Shown: piece after piece, positions 37,161 through 47,815 of the stretch
How the letters are laid out: each line of letters starts with the position of its first letter
How positions within the stretch are numbered: the stretch's first letter is position 1
Assembly: GCA_963573305.1 (NCBI GenBank)
Contig: OY754331.1
Span: 71,537,275-71,601,274, forward strand
Source of the DNA: Pyrrhosoma nymphula
Taxonomy: Eukaryota > Arthropoda > Insecta > Odonata > Coenagrionidae
DNA: 64,000 nucleotides
Reading direction: 5' to 3'
Made by a program: the position numbers and the translations under genes
Notes under the pieces: model-generated
Told to the model about the DNA's origin: nothing
Seen by the model: only the letters and a program-made list of their open reading frames with translations
Database searches by the model: none

Positions 37161-37409
37161 TAGTGACATGAGTCAGACAGCATTTTACCGATGCGTGCCA
37201 TCTGGGTCCTCAAACACGTCAACCACAGCATGTGCTCTTGTCAACCAAAGTGAACGATCGCTTACTGCACGCACAAAATATACTAACTTATTTCAAATTC
37301 GCAAAGAAGAAGTAGAGAATGTCGCGATGCGCAGTCAAACTACCTCACCATGCAAAAAGATTTCCTCCGTCGGAAGGTTGGCAACTTGGGGATACGACAG
37401 ACAATTGAG
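37161..37409 (+). CDS. Candidate internal exon, Ser/Thr-rich, unknown protein
   Basis: The exon would run from an acceptor (TTGGTCCTTTAG) to a perfect donor (TTGAG|GTAAGTAA). It enters with one codon base and leaves with two. An in-frame ATG lies at 37168. The text includes YRCVPSGSSNTSTTACALVN and then RKEEVENVAMRSQ. A pyrimidine-rich run precedes the acceptor. It is GC-richer than its flanks and immediately precedes a SINE cluster. I recognise no domain, and no partner exon could be linked to it. Chance remains a real possibility. Confidence 0.25.
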
Positions 37410-37539
37410 GTAAGTAATTTTCCCCACTAAGAACAGGATGGTGAGATAGGAATTACTTAGAGAAGGTATAAAAAAGAATAATAATTCGACTTTATTGAGA
37501 GCGAAATTAGGACTATTAGAGTTTCCTTTTACATTTAAA

Positions 37540-37645
37540 TCATCTAATGCGACACACACCCGTGCCCTTGGCGATATATGTCCCACCCAGGTGAGATTCG
37601 AACCAGTGATCCCTGAGTTGGCAGACGAGGACTTTACCTCGCCGT
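37540..37645 (-). mobile_element. tRNA-derived SINE, family B
   Basis: On the minus strand: GGCGAGGTAAAGTCCTCGTC (A-box region), then CACTGGTTCGAATCTCACCT (B-box GGTTCGAAT), then GGGTGGGACA and GGGCACGGGTGTGTGT. The same head and body order occurs at 52865-53031. Confidence 0.65.
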
Positions 37646-38005
37646 CAATAAGGTAAAGAGAAACCCGGCGTTGGCATTGACCTATTTTAGACTAAAGCTG
37701 CAGTTAAATATCCCATCCTGCAGACGTAGTACATTCTGCACTTGAAGTGCACATTACTTGGGGAATGGAGGAAGAGTAGAGAGAAACCCAGTGTTAGCAT
37801 TATCATATTAATATAAAAAGACGCAAAGGGATCCCCAGTTTAGCATCACATTCCGCGGACGGAGTACGTACTATACCTGAAGAGCTCCCCTCATACTACC
37901 TTTATTAAGATCAGAATTTAGCTGAAAAAATATCCGCCACTGCACGAATACGAACCCGGTCCCTCAGGATAGAAATCCAGATTACTCTAGCCACCACACC
38001 AACCC
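37646..38005 (-). mobile_element. tRNA-derived SINE, family A, with duplicated body
   Basis: On the minus strand the head is GGTGTGGTGGCTAGAGTAAT, then the B-box ACCGGGTTCGTATTC, then GTGGCGGATATTTTTT. The body segment 'CTAACACTGGGTTTCTCTC' appears at about 37775-37795. A second version, 'CCAACGCCGGGTTTCTCTT', follows at 37655-37675. This means either a duplicated body or two adjoining copies. Confidence 0.6.
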
Positions 38006-41000
38006 AATCTCCGTTCTCGTTCGTTTTCCATAGGGACCACAAACGAAATTCTGTCGAATTCATCGAGGACACAACTGAACAGATCGAACGCCGAGTGCAG
38101 AATCGTGTAAACAGCTCGACATGCTGGGACGACCGTTGAATGCAACAAAGCGCTTCCACTGCTCCTCCCCATAGACAGCAAATGGGCGGTCCGAACTAGA
38201 GGCGATCGTGAGGTTTTGCTCCTCCTTCGATCCAGAACTGGAAATACTCTCCTCCCCCTTTCCAGGCTATGGACGTCTGCTTTAAGAAATTCTCCCAAGA
38301 GATCTTCTGTGGCTTTCCCGATTGGATTTTTTTATCTTTACCTTAGTAACCCAAAACTCCAATCTTGGAGAGAATCTCAATTCATACAGCAGGAAATGAG
38401 AATTGGTTAATTAAGAAATACTTGTTTGTAAAGTAGTCAGAGCTAAGTCAGGAAATAGAATTTTCGAAGTTGCTTCACAAATCTTGATAGCATTTTATAT
38501 GAAATATGCCCATGTAACAGAAATGATGGTGTTGGTTAAATGATACGGTTTTACCTTTCCCAACTGACCATTCTACCCTAAAACCTTAATTTAATCTGAA
38601 AATTGGTTGATTCACAAAATCGCATAAAAGATAATTATTTTCGATCAGAGCAAAGAAAGATGTAGTTTATGAGTCTAAAATCATAGATTTCAGCTCTTCT
38701 ATTAGAGAGTTGAGGCTTGAGCAATTTTTGAAGTACTTCTCCAGCGCTTACGAGGCAATGACCGTATCAACGTTAATTCTTTCCATTAAACTAAGAAACA
38801 TTTGCGAACTTTGAACTGGCTGAAACGTGAAATTACAATTTTAATAAGATTCCTCATTTCTTATAAATTTATTTGGACACCATTTCAGAATTATGGATAA
38901 AATAAAAAAACTTCAAGGTACCAAGCCTAATTGAGCAACTTACTTCAATAAAGCCTAACATAAATAGCAATACTTAAAATGATTTTAAGCTGATAATCAC
39001 AAATAAATACTTGTTGATGGAAATATAGAAGATTAGAGACAACTTCGGCCCAAAATTGTTCCCCCAATGCTCTTCAACGACAAAAAGTCCTTGTCTGTGA
39101 TTCTATACAGTGTTGAAAGCGCAAAACGAAATTTTCTTATGATCGAAGTTTAATCAAGGAACTAGGAAAGCTGCATGATTACAATTAATCAAGCATCAGA
39201 TCATCCAATCACTTAATTACGCATTAATTTAGCCTAAAGCTAAATTTAGTAACTTCCAAAGCTCATGTGTAGCAGCAGTTAATGACCCCGTATGCTAAAG
39301 ATAGCTCTATGATCATCATGATATATTGGAAGCAGGTTTTACGGATATAGCATAAGCTTGACGGAAATGAGTTGGCGTGGGAATTCGTGATATGTATAAT
39401 AAGCGTTCCACTGCTATTTTACCGCGTTGGTTATTTTACGCATTCTGCGGTGCTAGCATAATTCAATAAAATTATTTAACTTGTTTGGATGACACCGAAA
39501 AATACTCTCAACTTTAAAATCAAGAATACTAAAATATCATGCTCTTATTTACAAATTTAAGGGTTTTCGGTAGTTCAACCCAAAAAATCTCGAGTTCTTT
39601 GGTACTTTACAATATCACATGAAAAACTATTAGGATTGCAATTTCTTTCCAATTTATTATAGAAATATAACTAAATTCAAATGTAAGACTTTTAAGGTAA
39701 AATTATTATTTATAAATATGATATATGTAATTATACAAACTAAATTATGTAAGTTCCCCATTACCACCAAAGTATTTTAAGATAGTTTTCGCGGGGTTTG
39801 CACCGGGTTAGATTATTCCTAAGAGAATTCGTAACATTTCAAGCGACGAAGGAAACCGGTGAAACTATACTCAATCTATTCACCGGGAAGCCTAAAATCC
39901 TTCATTACCAACATTTTGATGGGCATTACCTCCTCCGGACCTCTTCAATTGTATTGACCGTTGAATATTCATCGTTGAATTAATATGTAATCCAGTGAAA
40001 TGCCAATGCAAAAATTGCATGTTAAAAGCCTTCCTGTTGATCGTCTCCAAATCTATTTATTAGTCCCAAAAATAGAGAATGGATAGAAAGAGAGCAATAG
40101 GTATTTACTTAGAGAAATAAACCCAATGAGAATTCCGGAAAATAATACGACAGTTGTAATTGCGAGCTCGGCTTGTTACAGCATCAGAAACCCTTCGAAA
40201 GGCTTTTGAGGGGGCATTGTGATGATGTTGATTTTGTTACCAGCCGACATCCGATGCAAACTAACAACGTCTTCTTTGACCATACTCCTGGTTGTGTCAT
40301 CCCAAAGGACTCACGCACGTACCTTCCACTCTAGGGATACATTGTCTGTGCCCTTTGTCGTGGAACGACTGAAAGTTACATTTTCCTGTATTTCCTCCAA
40401 TTAAAAATATTTTCGCAACCGTGACTATGGAAAGTTAACTGAAAACGCAAATAACATTTTCATCAAACGGCAGAATATTTAGTGTTCCTGGAACCGCGTT
40501 AAAGAAGAGAGCAGAAAGCCGCGTTGGAACTCAATTTAGTACGAAAAGAGTCATTTACATTCCTCAAATCACATTAGGTAAACTCTTGTGATAAAAATTG
40601 GTATTCACAAATATGACCACTATTTGCCTCAAATAATATAAATATATATAATAATAAATAATGCCTGAGAACTACCAAATAAATATAAATATAAGACAAC
40701 GAATAAAAACAAAAGATGGCTCCTGGAAACGATTGGTGAAATTTGCGATGAAGCTTGACCGACTGGGAAAATAAAAATAATTCGCCATACGCTGGATTGC
40801 CGAAAGCAATCAAATATTTTTATTTTAATGCCATTTACTATAAAAAACTAAGTTATTTTATAAGTAAATTTTTTATCCTGCAATATACTAGGGATAATCT
40901 TAAGCATTCATGCTACATCAGCGAATAAGATTGAGCTGTCTTAAAAATATAATTATGGCTTTATTACCAATTACATTTCATCGACTGAGAATTCCATGTC

Positions 41001-42590
41001 AGAGAAACAGGAATGGAAATACGGATAGCACAGGTAAATCAATGCTCTAGCTACGAACATACACGAAGGTTCTCTCATTATAACTGAAATAAGCATATAT
41101 AAAGATCTGAAAAGAAATCTAACAGACTTTTTGGAACAATATTTCTTCAAGTAATACACCCACATTTTTCCAAGGTAAGGAGATCTGTCAAGACAGAAAA
41201 GCTTTTCGTGAATTAACAATGTACTGGCTATGATGTTCCTAACATGAAAATCGAAGGAAAATCCATCCAGGAGGATAAAAATGTTCCCAACGTTCTGTCA
41301 GTTCACTTTTTTTTTAGTTTTTTTCTTATTCGCTGGTTCGGTAACTCGTGCAGCACCTTTCCATCTCCTGAGTTTCAACTCAAAACGGAAACCTTTCCGA
41401 GTGGATGTCGGGGGAAGATGTTAGATTTTCACTCGACGAGCGAGGGCCAATGAAGGGACGGGGTCCATTAGTAACGTTAAGGAACCAGGTAGGCACAGTG
41501 GCGAGGTCACTCAAGAGGATATGGCCACTCGAGGGCGAAAGGGCTTTCCCGGCGAAGAGCGATGTTAAGAGGCGATGGTCGAAGGGAGGGAAGATGAAGA
41601 GACATCAGTGCTTGGCGATGCAGAGGAAGGAGTTAGAATGGAGGAAAAGGACGAGAGGGGCAACATGCTGGATGGACACGAGAGGAGAGGATGTCTTAAA
41701 GGGGTGCGAGTACCGATTGGGATTAGATTTATTTACCCTGGACTAGATTAGGCTAACAGCCTCCTCATTCTCCAGCCCAGCACAATCACTATTAAGTGAT
41801 AATTTACAAGAAAAAGGCAAATAGTTGTACAAAATTATGCAATAGGATAATATTGAATGGCCGTATAATTATATATGATATTATAAATAAAGGAGAGTGC
41901 GAATGGTACACTGATTAATCGACTGAATTTACATGTTCCAACAAACAGGGTAGGTAGCAATAAGATGACATTTTAAATCATGAATAATAACAGTGACATG
42001 ACTGTAAGAATTCTCCCTAAAACCGATTATGTACGAATTATAACACATTTTTTATTCACCCTGCGAATATATTTATGTTTTTGAGCAATAAAAACAATAA
42101 ATAAATAAATAAATATGATCAGTACGGACCTAAAGCGTGGGCAATGTATGCAATAGCCACAGGCGGCCAGTCTTAGGGGCGATCTGGGGATCTGATCTGG
42201 GCGGACAGTTTGCGAAATATTATTGACCATGAAAAGATGACAGAAAAAATTGAAATGGGAAAATTTTACTAACTTCCAATAAGTATTTCGATTGAAAATC
42301 ACCTCCTTTAGTATACAGTAAGCGTGGCTGCTATTCATAACAAACCTTAGCAAAGAGCACAATGAAACCTGTGGACAAACCATTTCCTTCACTAGGATTC
42401 TTATCGCATACCCAATGAAAAGAACTGCCGTTGAAATTGCACAACGTTTCACGGTTGCAACTACACGGACCCTCGAAAAGTAGATTTAATGTAAATCACC
42501 CCTAATAACAATTTTCCCTGCGATACTCGAAGCTTGGAGGTGACTTATAGACTAAAAATTGAGTGCCTGACGGGAAAAGAAGCGACAATG
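38006..42590. other. No gene recognised
   Basis: Mostly AT-rich. 38006-38300 is GC-rich with overlapping frames on both strands (103 and 82 codons minus, 64 plus). 41400-41760 is GC-rich and purine-rich with a 113-codon plus-strand frame full of Arg, Lys and Gly. I recognise none of them. A minus-strand frame of 141 codons at 42452-42027 is also unrecognised. An (AAAT)n microsatellite lies at about 42092-42115. Confidence 0.5.
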
Positions 42591-42840
42591 TGAAGAGGAT
42601 TAAGGAGCCACGGAGAGTGGGAATTAAATTAAAAAATGAAAATTGGAAAAGGTAAACTTATCGGACACATAAGACGGCACAACTACCTCATTAACACATT
42701 ACTAGAAGGAGAAATACGATAAGTTTGAAGAATAAAAGAGGAAGATTAAGGGGCAACACATGAACCAAATAAAAGACTTGAAAATGTTGAAAAGAGGAAG
42801 AAGCTGTGTGAGAGAGAGAGGGGAGTGAAGTGGACACCTG
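42591..42840 (+). mobile_element. LINE 3' tail, decayed (same type as 5.4-5.8 kb)
   Basis: Plus-strand text GKLIGHIRRHNYLINTLLEG followed by E and GATHEPNK-like residues matches the 'KLIGHILRH...L...ILEGEI' tail of the LINE at 5386-5775. Several stops follow. Only about 80 residues' worth remains. Confidence 0.55.
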
Positions 42841-43019
42841 AAGAATTTAACACTTCAGTTTATTTACTGCAGGTAACGAAGAGAGCTATATTGGCCTAGC
42901 ATATAATCGCGTAATTAATAATAGAAAATAATCGCGTAAATAATAAAAGTAATTGTTCGAAAAATGGACGCAGACTCCCAATTAACAACAATAGGATTTT
43001 TTCACGTTTTTTGGGGCCG

Positions 43020-43490
43020 AATGAAACAATAAGTATGGAATATCTGTGCGCTTGCGGTATAAGTTGAAGGGATACTGTTAGGAATGAGTGGGTGATGAAG
43101 GAATCCGGAATGGATGCTCCAGTTATGAACATGTATGAAGGCAGCTTGCTTCGCTGGTTTGGCCAGTTTGAGAAAATTATTGGGAATCGACTAACGCAGC
43201 AGATTTATGATAGAGGAGTAAATGGTGTGACAGGAAGGGATAGACCGAGGAAGTCATAGGTGAACATGGCGGAAGATACTCTCAAGAGAAAGAAAATCTT
43301 AAGAACAGAGAGGTATGAATAAAGCAATGTAGAAGGGTAACTGAAGCCAAAGAGGTACGCTAGGATATATCAATATGGAGGTAACTACTCAAGGAGAGCC
43401 AGCTTCACAGTCCTATCACCGATAATTCAACGTTTTTGGCTATGGCTACCCCGAAAGGGAACGGCGTGATGGGTATGTATGCACGTATGT
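43020..43490 (+). mobile_element. LINE 3' tail (family also at 18-19.5 kb)
   Basis: Plus-strand pieces read FAGLASLRKLLGI, RFMIEE and, near the end, VFGYGYPERE. The nucleotide order matches 17960-18190 followed by 19230-19480, here uninterrupted. The end CCCCGAAAGGGAACGGCGTG with GATGGGTATGTATGCACG is probably the 3' terminus of the family. It is followed by GGTGGCTGGAGCG at 43508, a lone copy of the TTAA-MITE terminal repeat. Confidence 0.6.
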
Positions 43491-44674
43491 TTTTTTCAAG
43501 CGCTTAGGGTGGCTGGAGCGATAATCGGAAGTCATTGACTGCGCAGTTTAATAATGTTTCAAGTAAGTCGAAAAAATGGACCACATATTATTTCAGGGCA
43601 TCTGTTTATGTGGTGGAACTCACCAAACACGCAGTAACATAAATGATTGAAGAAATATATATTTGATTTTTCCTTTTAATAAGAGTAACTTCCTTTATCT
43701 ATGCATGCTATGGCAACATTTAGGCGAAATTTATATTTAAATATTTCTAAAGAAAATTCCGAATCGGCAGTACATCTTGATATTTGTTAGAAACCATTAT
43801 AATAACATTAAATGTTATATTTCACGTTTGGAAGAACATCTGCATATATGTAATCGAATTATTAAGAAATGTATTCCAAGTGCCACAAGGCTACATTATC
43901 GATAAGATGCAATTGTTAACACTTTTATCTTCAGATATCACTAATAAAAACACGAATGCCAAGTTTCACATAAATCTCTACGTAAACAAATATCGTTCCA
44001 ACCACCTTAAAAAACTTCGATTTTACGCGGTGTCCAAACGCAATTTCTAGGCTATACACACAGGGATTCAAGTGCGAAGATACAGAGTCGGGCGAGGGAG
44101 ACCGGTGGATTATCGAAGGCTAGGCAGTGTAGCGGGGGGTTGTAACGGAGAGGGTAGGTGGTTGGCGGCCGAATAGAATGGGAAAGGAAGAAGGGTAAGG
44201 GGCGTGCAGAAGAGAAGCTCTGGGAATTGGGGAGGCTGGACGGGAGTGTTCGCGGATGATGCCCAAACAGCCGGACGGTAAACAACTCCGGCATCCTATT
44301 ACAAAGCCCTCGACCCACCCAACCCGTGTGTCAAAGCCTCCCCCGACTTTCCCCACTCCACTGAAACCAAACCCTCCCCCCACTCTCCTCACCTAACCGT
44401 GCCTCCTCGCTCATACCTACCTTCCTATCTCCTTCCACCTCACTTTCCCAACCTATTTCACAGCTCTAACGACCCTATCCAACCCAACCCCAGCACAAAC
44501 ATTATGTTCTCTCTCCCTTCCCTCACTATTCTCTAACGACAACCCAAGTGTCTCTTTTCCCTTGAGAAGTCCAGCGAAAACCCAACACCACCCGCACTAT
44601 ATACACCGCGTCCTTCAACGCTTTCATCGCCAACTCTCAAGGATACTCGGCAGGTTCTTGAACGAAGGAGATCA
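43491..44674. other. No gene recognised
   Basis: Contains an isolated MITE terminus (43508-43520), an unrecognised 88-codon plus frame, and a GC-rich stretch 44050-44660 with simple C/T-rich sequence. The phrase GCTCTAACGACCCTATCCAA at 44463 recurs with few changes at 47697, so it is a dispersed repeat. Confidence 0.5.
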
Positions 44675-45495
44675 AGCTGGTCTGGTGACTAGAGTACTGG
44701 CTTCCCATTTCGAGGACCCGGGTGCGAATCCCGGGAATGGCGGAGATTTTTGTGGAATTTCCGATCCTTACTTGATATCTACATGAAGAGCTCTGCAAAT
44801 ATAGGACTCGTTGCATCAATCGTATGGGATGTTAAACTGAGAGCCCATTCGCGCCTTGCGTTAAGGTGGTTAGAACGATTTTTTTACAAACACATTAAAA
44901 TGAAACTTTGAATACGAGTTCTCTTTCGTGGTTTCTATTGATAACAGTGAAAAAATGTATCTTCCCAATTAGGTTTTTTGGCAATTCAATAATATTTTCA
45001 CACGTAGCCTCATGGCACATGGCATATGTTTCGTAATAATTCGATTATATATGCACAGATTTTCTACTAAACGCGAAATAATACATTCATTTTTATTAAA
45101 ATTGTTGCTAACAAATGTCAAAGTGTCACGCTGAGTCCAATACTCGAAATAAACGTGTCTTAATGTATTCGTGCCTAAATTTTGAATACCGCGCCGAAAA
45201 CTCTAGTCATAACATACTTTAATTAATGAAAAATAATTTCAATCATGGATCTCAAATCATTTACATAACTGCCTGTATGATGAGTTCCAACACATTAAAA
45301 GATGCACTTAAATGGAATGTGGACCAAGAACTTTTTTCCGACTTATGCACTTGAAAAATTATTGTCATGTTCCACCCACGATTACCGCTCCAGCCACCTT
45401 AAAGAGTAGGCTACTACAGATGCCCTTTCGCTAAAAGCTTGAGGCTATTGCCGGCGTCGGGTCTATACTCACCTGTCCACCAATCCCTTAAAACC
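44675..45495 (+). mobile_element. tRNA-derived SINE, family A, split by a MITE
   Basis: The head TCTGGTGACTAGAGTACTGG, the B-box GGGTGCGAATCCC and the segment GGCGGAGATTTTTGTGGAAT run to 44860. The body resumes at 45403 with AGAGTAGGCTACTACAGATG and GGCTATTGCCGGCGTCGGGT. The intervening 534 bases are a TTAA-flanked MITE. Removing them restores the order seen at 34770-35096. Confidence 0.7.
44865..45398 (+). mobile_element. TTAA-type MITE, copy 3, intact ends
   Basis: TTAA at 44861-44864 and 45399-45402 flanks ends GGTGGTTAGAACG and CGCTCCAGCCACC, which are inverted repeats. The body matches the copies at 12.3 and 13.1 kb. This is the best-preserved copy. Its insertion into an identifiable SINE confirms both boundaries and shows TTAA target preference. 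Confidence 0.85.
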
Positions 45496-46009
45496 TTTCC
45501 CTTGCCCACATGTGCTCAAAAGTGTAGGTGACTTAGGTTTGCGGTCGACTCCCCAAATAATCAATGAAACAAACAATCTTGGGAGAACAGGTTATAGAAA
45601 GTATCAAGGTAGCGAGACATGTTGGCAGTTGCGCAGAATAACCTTTTCAGTGGAAGAGTCCGTTATTTACGAACTAGCTCCACACGGGGGAGTTCGGCTG
45701 TCTCCAAGTTTGATTACCTGGGCTCCCAAGGTTGCAAACCTTTATTGTCAATTTATAATGCTCAATCCTTTATTCACACCAATTTCTAGATCTCTATGGC
45801 TCCTAAGGTATTGTGAGCGAAATATCATCTTACATAAAATTCAAAGAGTTTGATCTCATCATAAAGAAAAAAGATACTAGCCATTTTCCAAAAGCCAAAA
45901 AGGAACGGATATGCAATACTGGGGGAATTTACTTAAAAATGAGACGATGCTAACGCATAGATCGAATCAGAAATTCAACCGTGAATAGTTCGTATACTTA
46001 CTCATCTAT
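45496..46009. other. No gene recognised
   Basis: Contains a 113-codon plus-strand frame (45512-45853) with no recognisable motif, starting right after the SINE body. It is probably not a gene. Confidence 0.4.
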
Positions 46010-46270
46010 TTTTTTATTATCACTTGCCGTAATACCTTTTACAGATTCGCGAATAAAACTTTCGGTTGTGAAGGCGTTACAACCGCACGGCGTGAAAAAA
46101 ATGAGTCAAGTTAAAGACTTATGTATGCCTATTTAGTTAATTACTGAGAATTTCATTCGTATAAAACAATATTTTTTTCAAAATTAATATTAAAATATTT
46201 ACTTCATGCTTCTTACATCAGCTGAAATAAAAAATTCAAATTCGGATATGGCCTCAATTGTGACTAGGGA
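46010..46270 (+). repeat. Dispersed repeat, inverted partner at 52.4-52.6 kb
   Basis: GGCGTGAAAAAAATGAGTCA, followed by AGTTAAAGA and TTAATTACTGAGAATTT, matches the minus strand of 52375-52620. The match includes the later GCTTC...CAGCTG stretch. By eye about three-quarters of the bases agree. Family unknown. Confidence 0.6.
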
Positions 46271-46742
46271 AATATCCCGCTGAAACTACATTCATCTTAC
46301 GAAATGTTTGCATACAATTTTTTCTCGAAAAATCCTTATCACTATATAAAGAATTGAATGATGGCTATGAAAAATACAAATTTCTGTATTGTAAAATGCA
46401 TAGTTATGCCGTATTATTGGAAAGAAATCACTAAAATACCGAATATAGCAGCGGAGCGAGATACACCTTGTGACGTCGTTTTCCCGTATATCAGGCGGCA
46501 GACCCCACGGATATGTAACGCGAAATCGGGCTTTACGGAAAGGCATATCCAGGAATACGAGCAAATGGCGTCACGAACTTTTTGAGGGCGGCCATATTGA
46601 AAGCTATATTTCAGCAGCTATAAATACACGCAAATGACGCCCAGATGTAATTCTAACACGTTTTCATGTTCTGGACATCTTGTAGTTTCAGCTATAGATC
46701 TGAGGGAAAAATCGCGCAAACACCCCACAGTTTAGATCTCAC

Positions 46743-46996
46743 CTCAGATGAGTAGCGAACAAGTTCAGAATATTTGTATCCACCGTCGTTCGGATCGTAA
46801 ACACTATCGTGTGACGCGCTGCTAAGATCTACTCGCCTTCTCCATTTACATGCAGTTATGTTGGTAGTATTGTCTGTGCTATCCTCTCCTCTCAGCTCCT
46901 TAGCCGACCCTACACGAGCCCCTTCCTTGACCACACTACACGCAGACGACAGCCAATAAGTGCCGCTACCATTATACATCACAAGTAATTGGGAGC
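46743..46996 (-). CDS. Candidate exon 2 of an unrecognised minus-strand gene
   Basis: On the minus strand the exon begins after TTACCTCCCAG and ends at TCTGAG|GTGAGA. It is 254 bases and open throughout. Joined to the putative start exon at 50698-50683, the phase fits exactly (one base plus two), giving a 90-codon continuous frame so far, and it leaves in phase 0. The text includes SQLLVMYNGSGTYWLSSACS and DPNDGGYKYSELVRYSSE, which look like folded, soluble protein. The first part resembles the small beta-barrel style of Tudor-like domains, but I cannot assign a family. A MITE begins 17 bases upstream, inside the presumed intron. An alternative is a chance frame; the opposite strand also has a donor-like GAG|GTAAGT at this spot. 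Confidence 0.35.
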
Positions 46997-47012
46997 CTGG
47001 GAGGTAAGTCTT

Positions 47013-47504
47013 TAACTTTTGTCGACCGCCAACAAAAGTTAATTGTCTCCTTTGCGGCTAAATGGATACTGGCGAATCTATAAACCTCATTTTCGAAAAC
47101 ATGCTGCCACCGCTGAGTTCATCTCACAGTTTTATAACTTTTTTGCGCAGTGAGTATTGGCATCGTTTATATTTTTTTATTGTAGAAATGTACATCTAGA
47201 AAGAAATACCATGAAAACATTTCTTAATCCTCGAGAGAAAACTAAAGCCGCTAGAGCCAAAGGTCTGTGTGATTCTAATGCGCACTTTTACCCTAATCGT
47301 TATCGACGGTCGACAATTTTGGCGATGTTGACTATTATATAAGCGACTTTGGACGCTTATTTTATGAGAAACCGCTTACCTTGGTCCCATAATTGAGGTC
47401 AGTGGTAGCCACCATGTTGTACAAAGTTAGTTGTAACAACTTGACAATGTCCATTTAGACCGAAAAGGAGACAATTATCCCTTGTCGACGGTCGACAAAA
47501 GTTA
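47013..47504. mobile_element. MITE with about 55-base inverted ends rich in GTCGAC
   Basis: The left end AACTTTTGTCGACCGCC, then TTAATTGTCTCCTTTGCGGC and TAAATGGA, is matched by the opposite strand of the right end: AACTTTTGTCGACCGTC, then ATAATTGTCTCCTTTTCGGT and CTAAATGGA. An extra CGACGGTCGACAA copy lies internally near 47305. It is about 490 bases and non-coding. The flanks do not show a clear duplication (TTT on the left, ATT on the right). Confidence 0.75.
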
Positions 47505-47689
47505 TTCACTCACCCCACAGGAAAGAAATTTTTGATTTACGAAGGAAATAAAATGCGAAGGGTAACCGCAAGCTTTGTTGCAAAAATACTGCTTCTAGCA
47601 ACAAAACGAGTGCAATATAGCTTACGGAAAGACTCTGTTGAAACCCGCTAAGGGCACTGAGAAGTCTCATTACCACCCGTTCCCAAACT

Positions 47690-47815
47690 ATTTCCCCGCT
47701 CTAACGAACCTATCCAATCCTACTTTTTCTTCCTTCTTGATTCGGGTGCCACGTGATGCTAGGCTTTCGCGAGATCACTCCCCTTCCATAAGAGTTATAA
47801 AATAAACAACCAACT
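47690..47815 (+). mobile_element. Probable SINE fragment
   Basis: GCTCTAACGAACCTATCCAA resembles 44463 onward. The stretch GGGTGCCACGTGATGC and the tail AAAATAAACAACCAACTACC resemble the end of SINE family A at 34770-35096. No head or boxes are present. Confidence 0.4.

Noticed and set aside
41405..41746. 113-codon basic plus-strand frame
   Set aside because: Purine-rich GC patch. Arg/Lys/Gly bias fits composition and no motif was seen.
42027..42452. 141-codon minus-strand open frame
   Set aside because: No recognisable domain, and it runs into an (AAAT)n microsatellite. Kept only as a note in the spacer entry.
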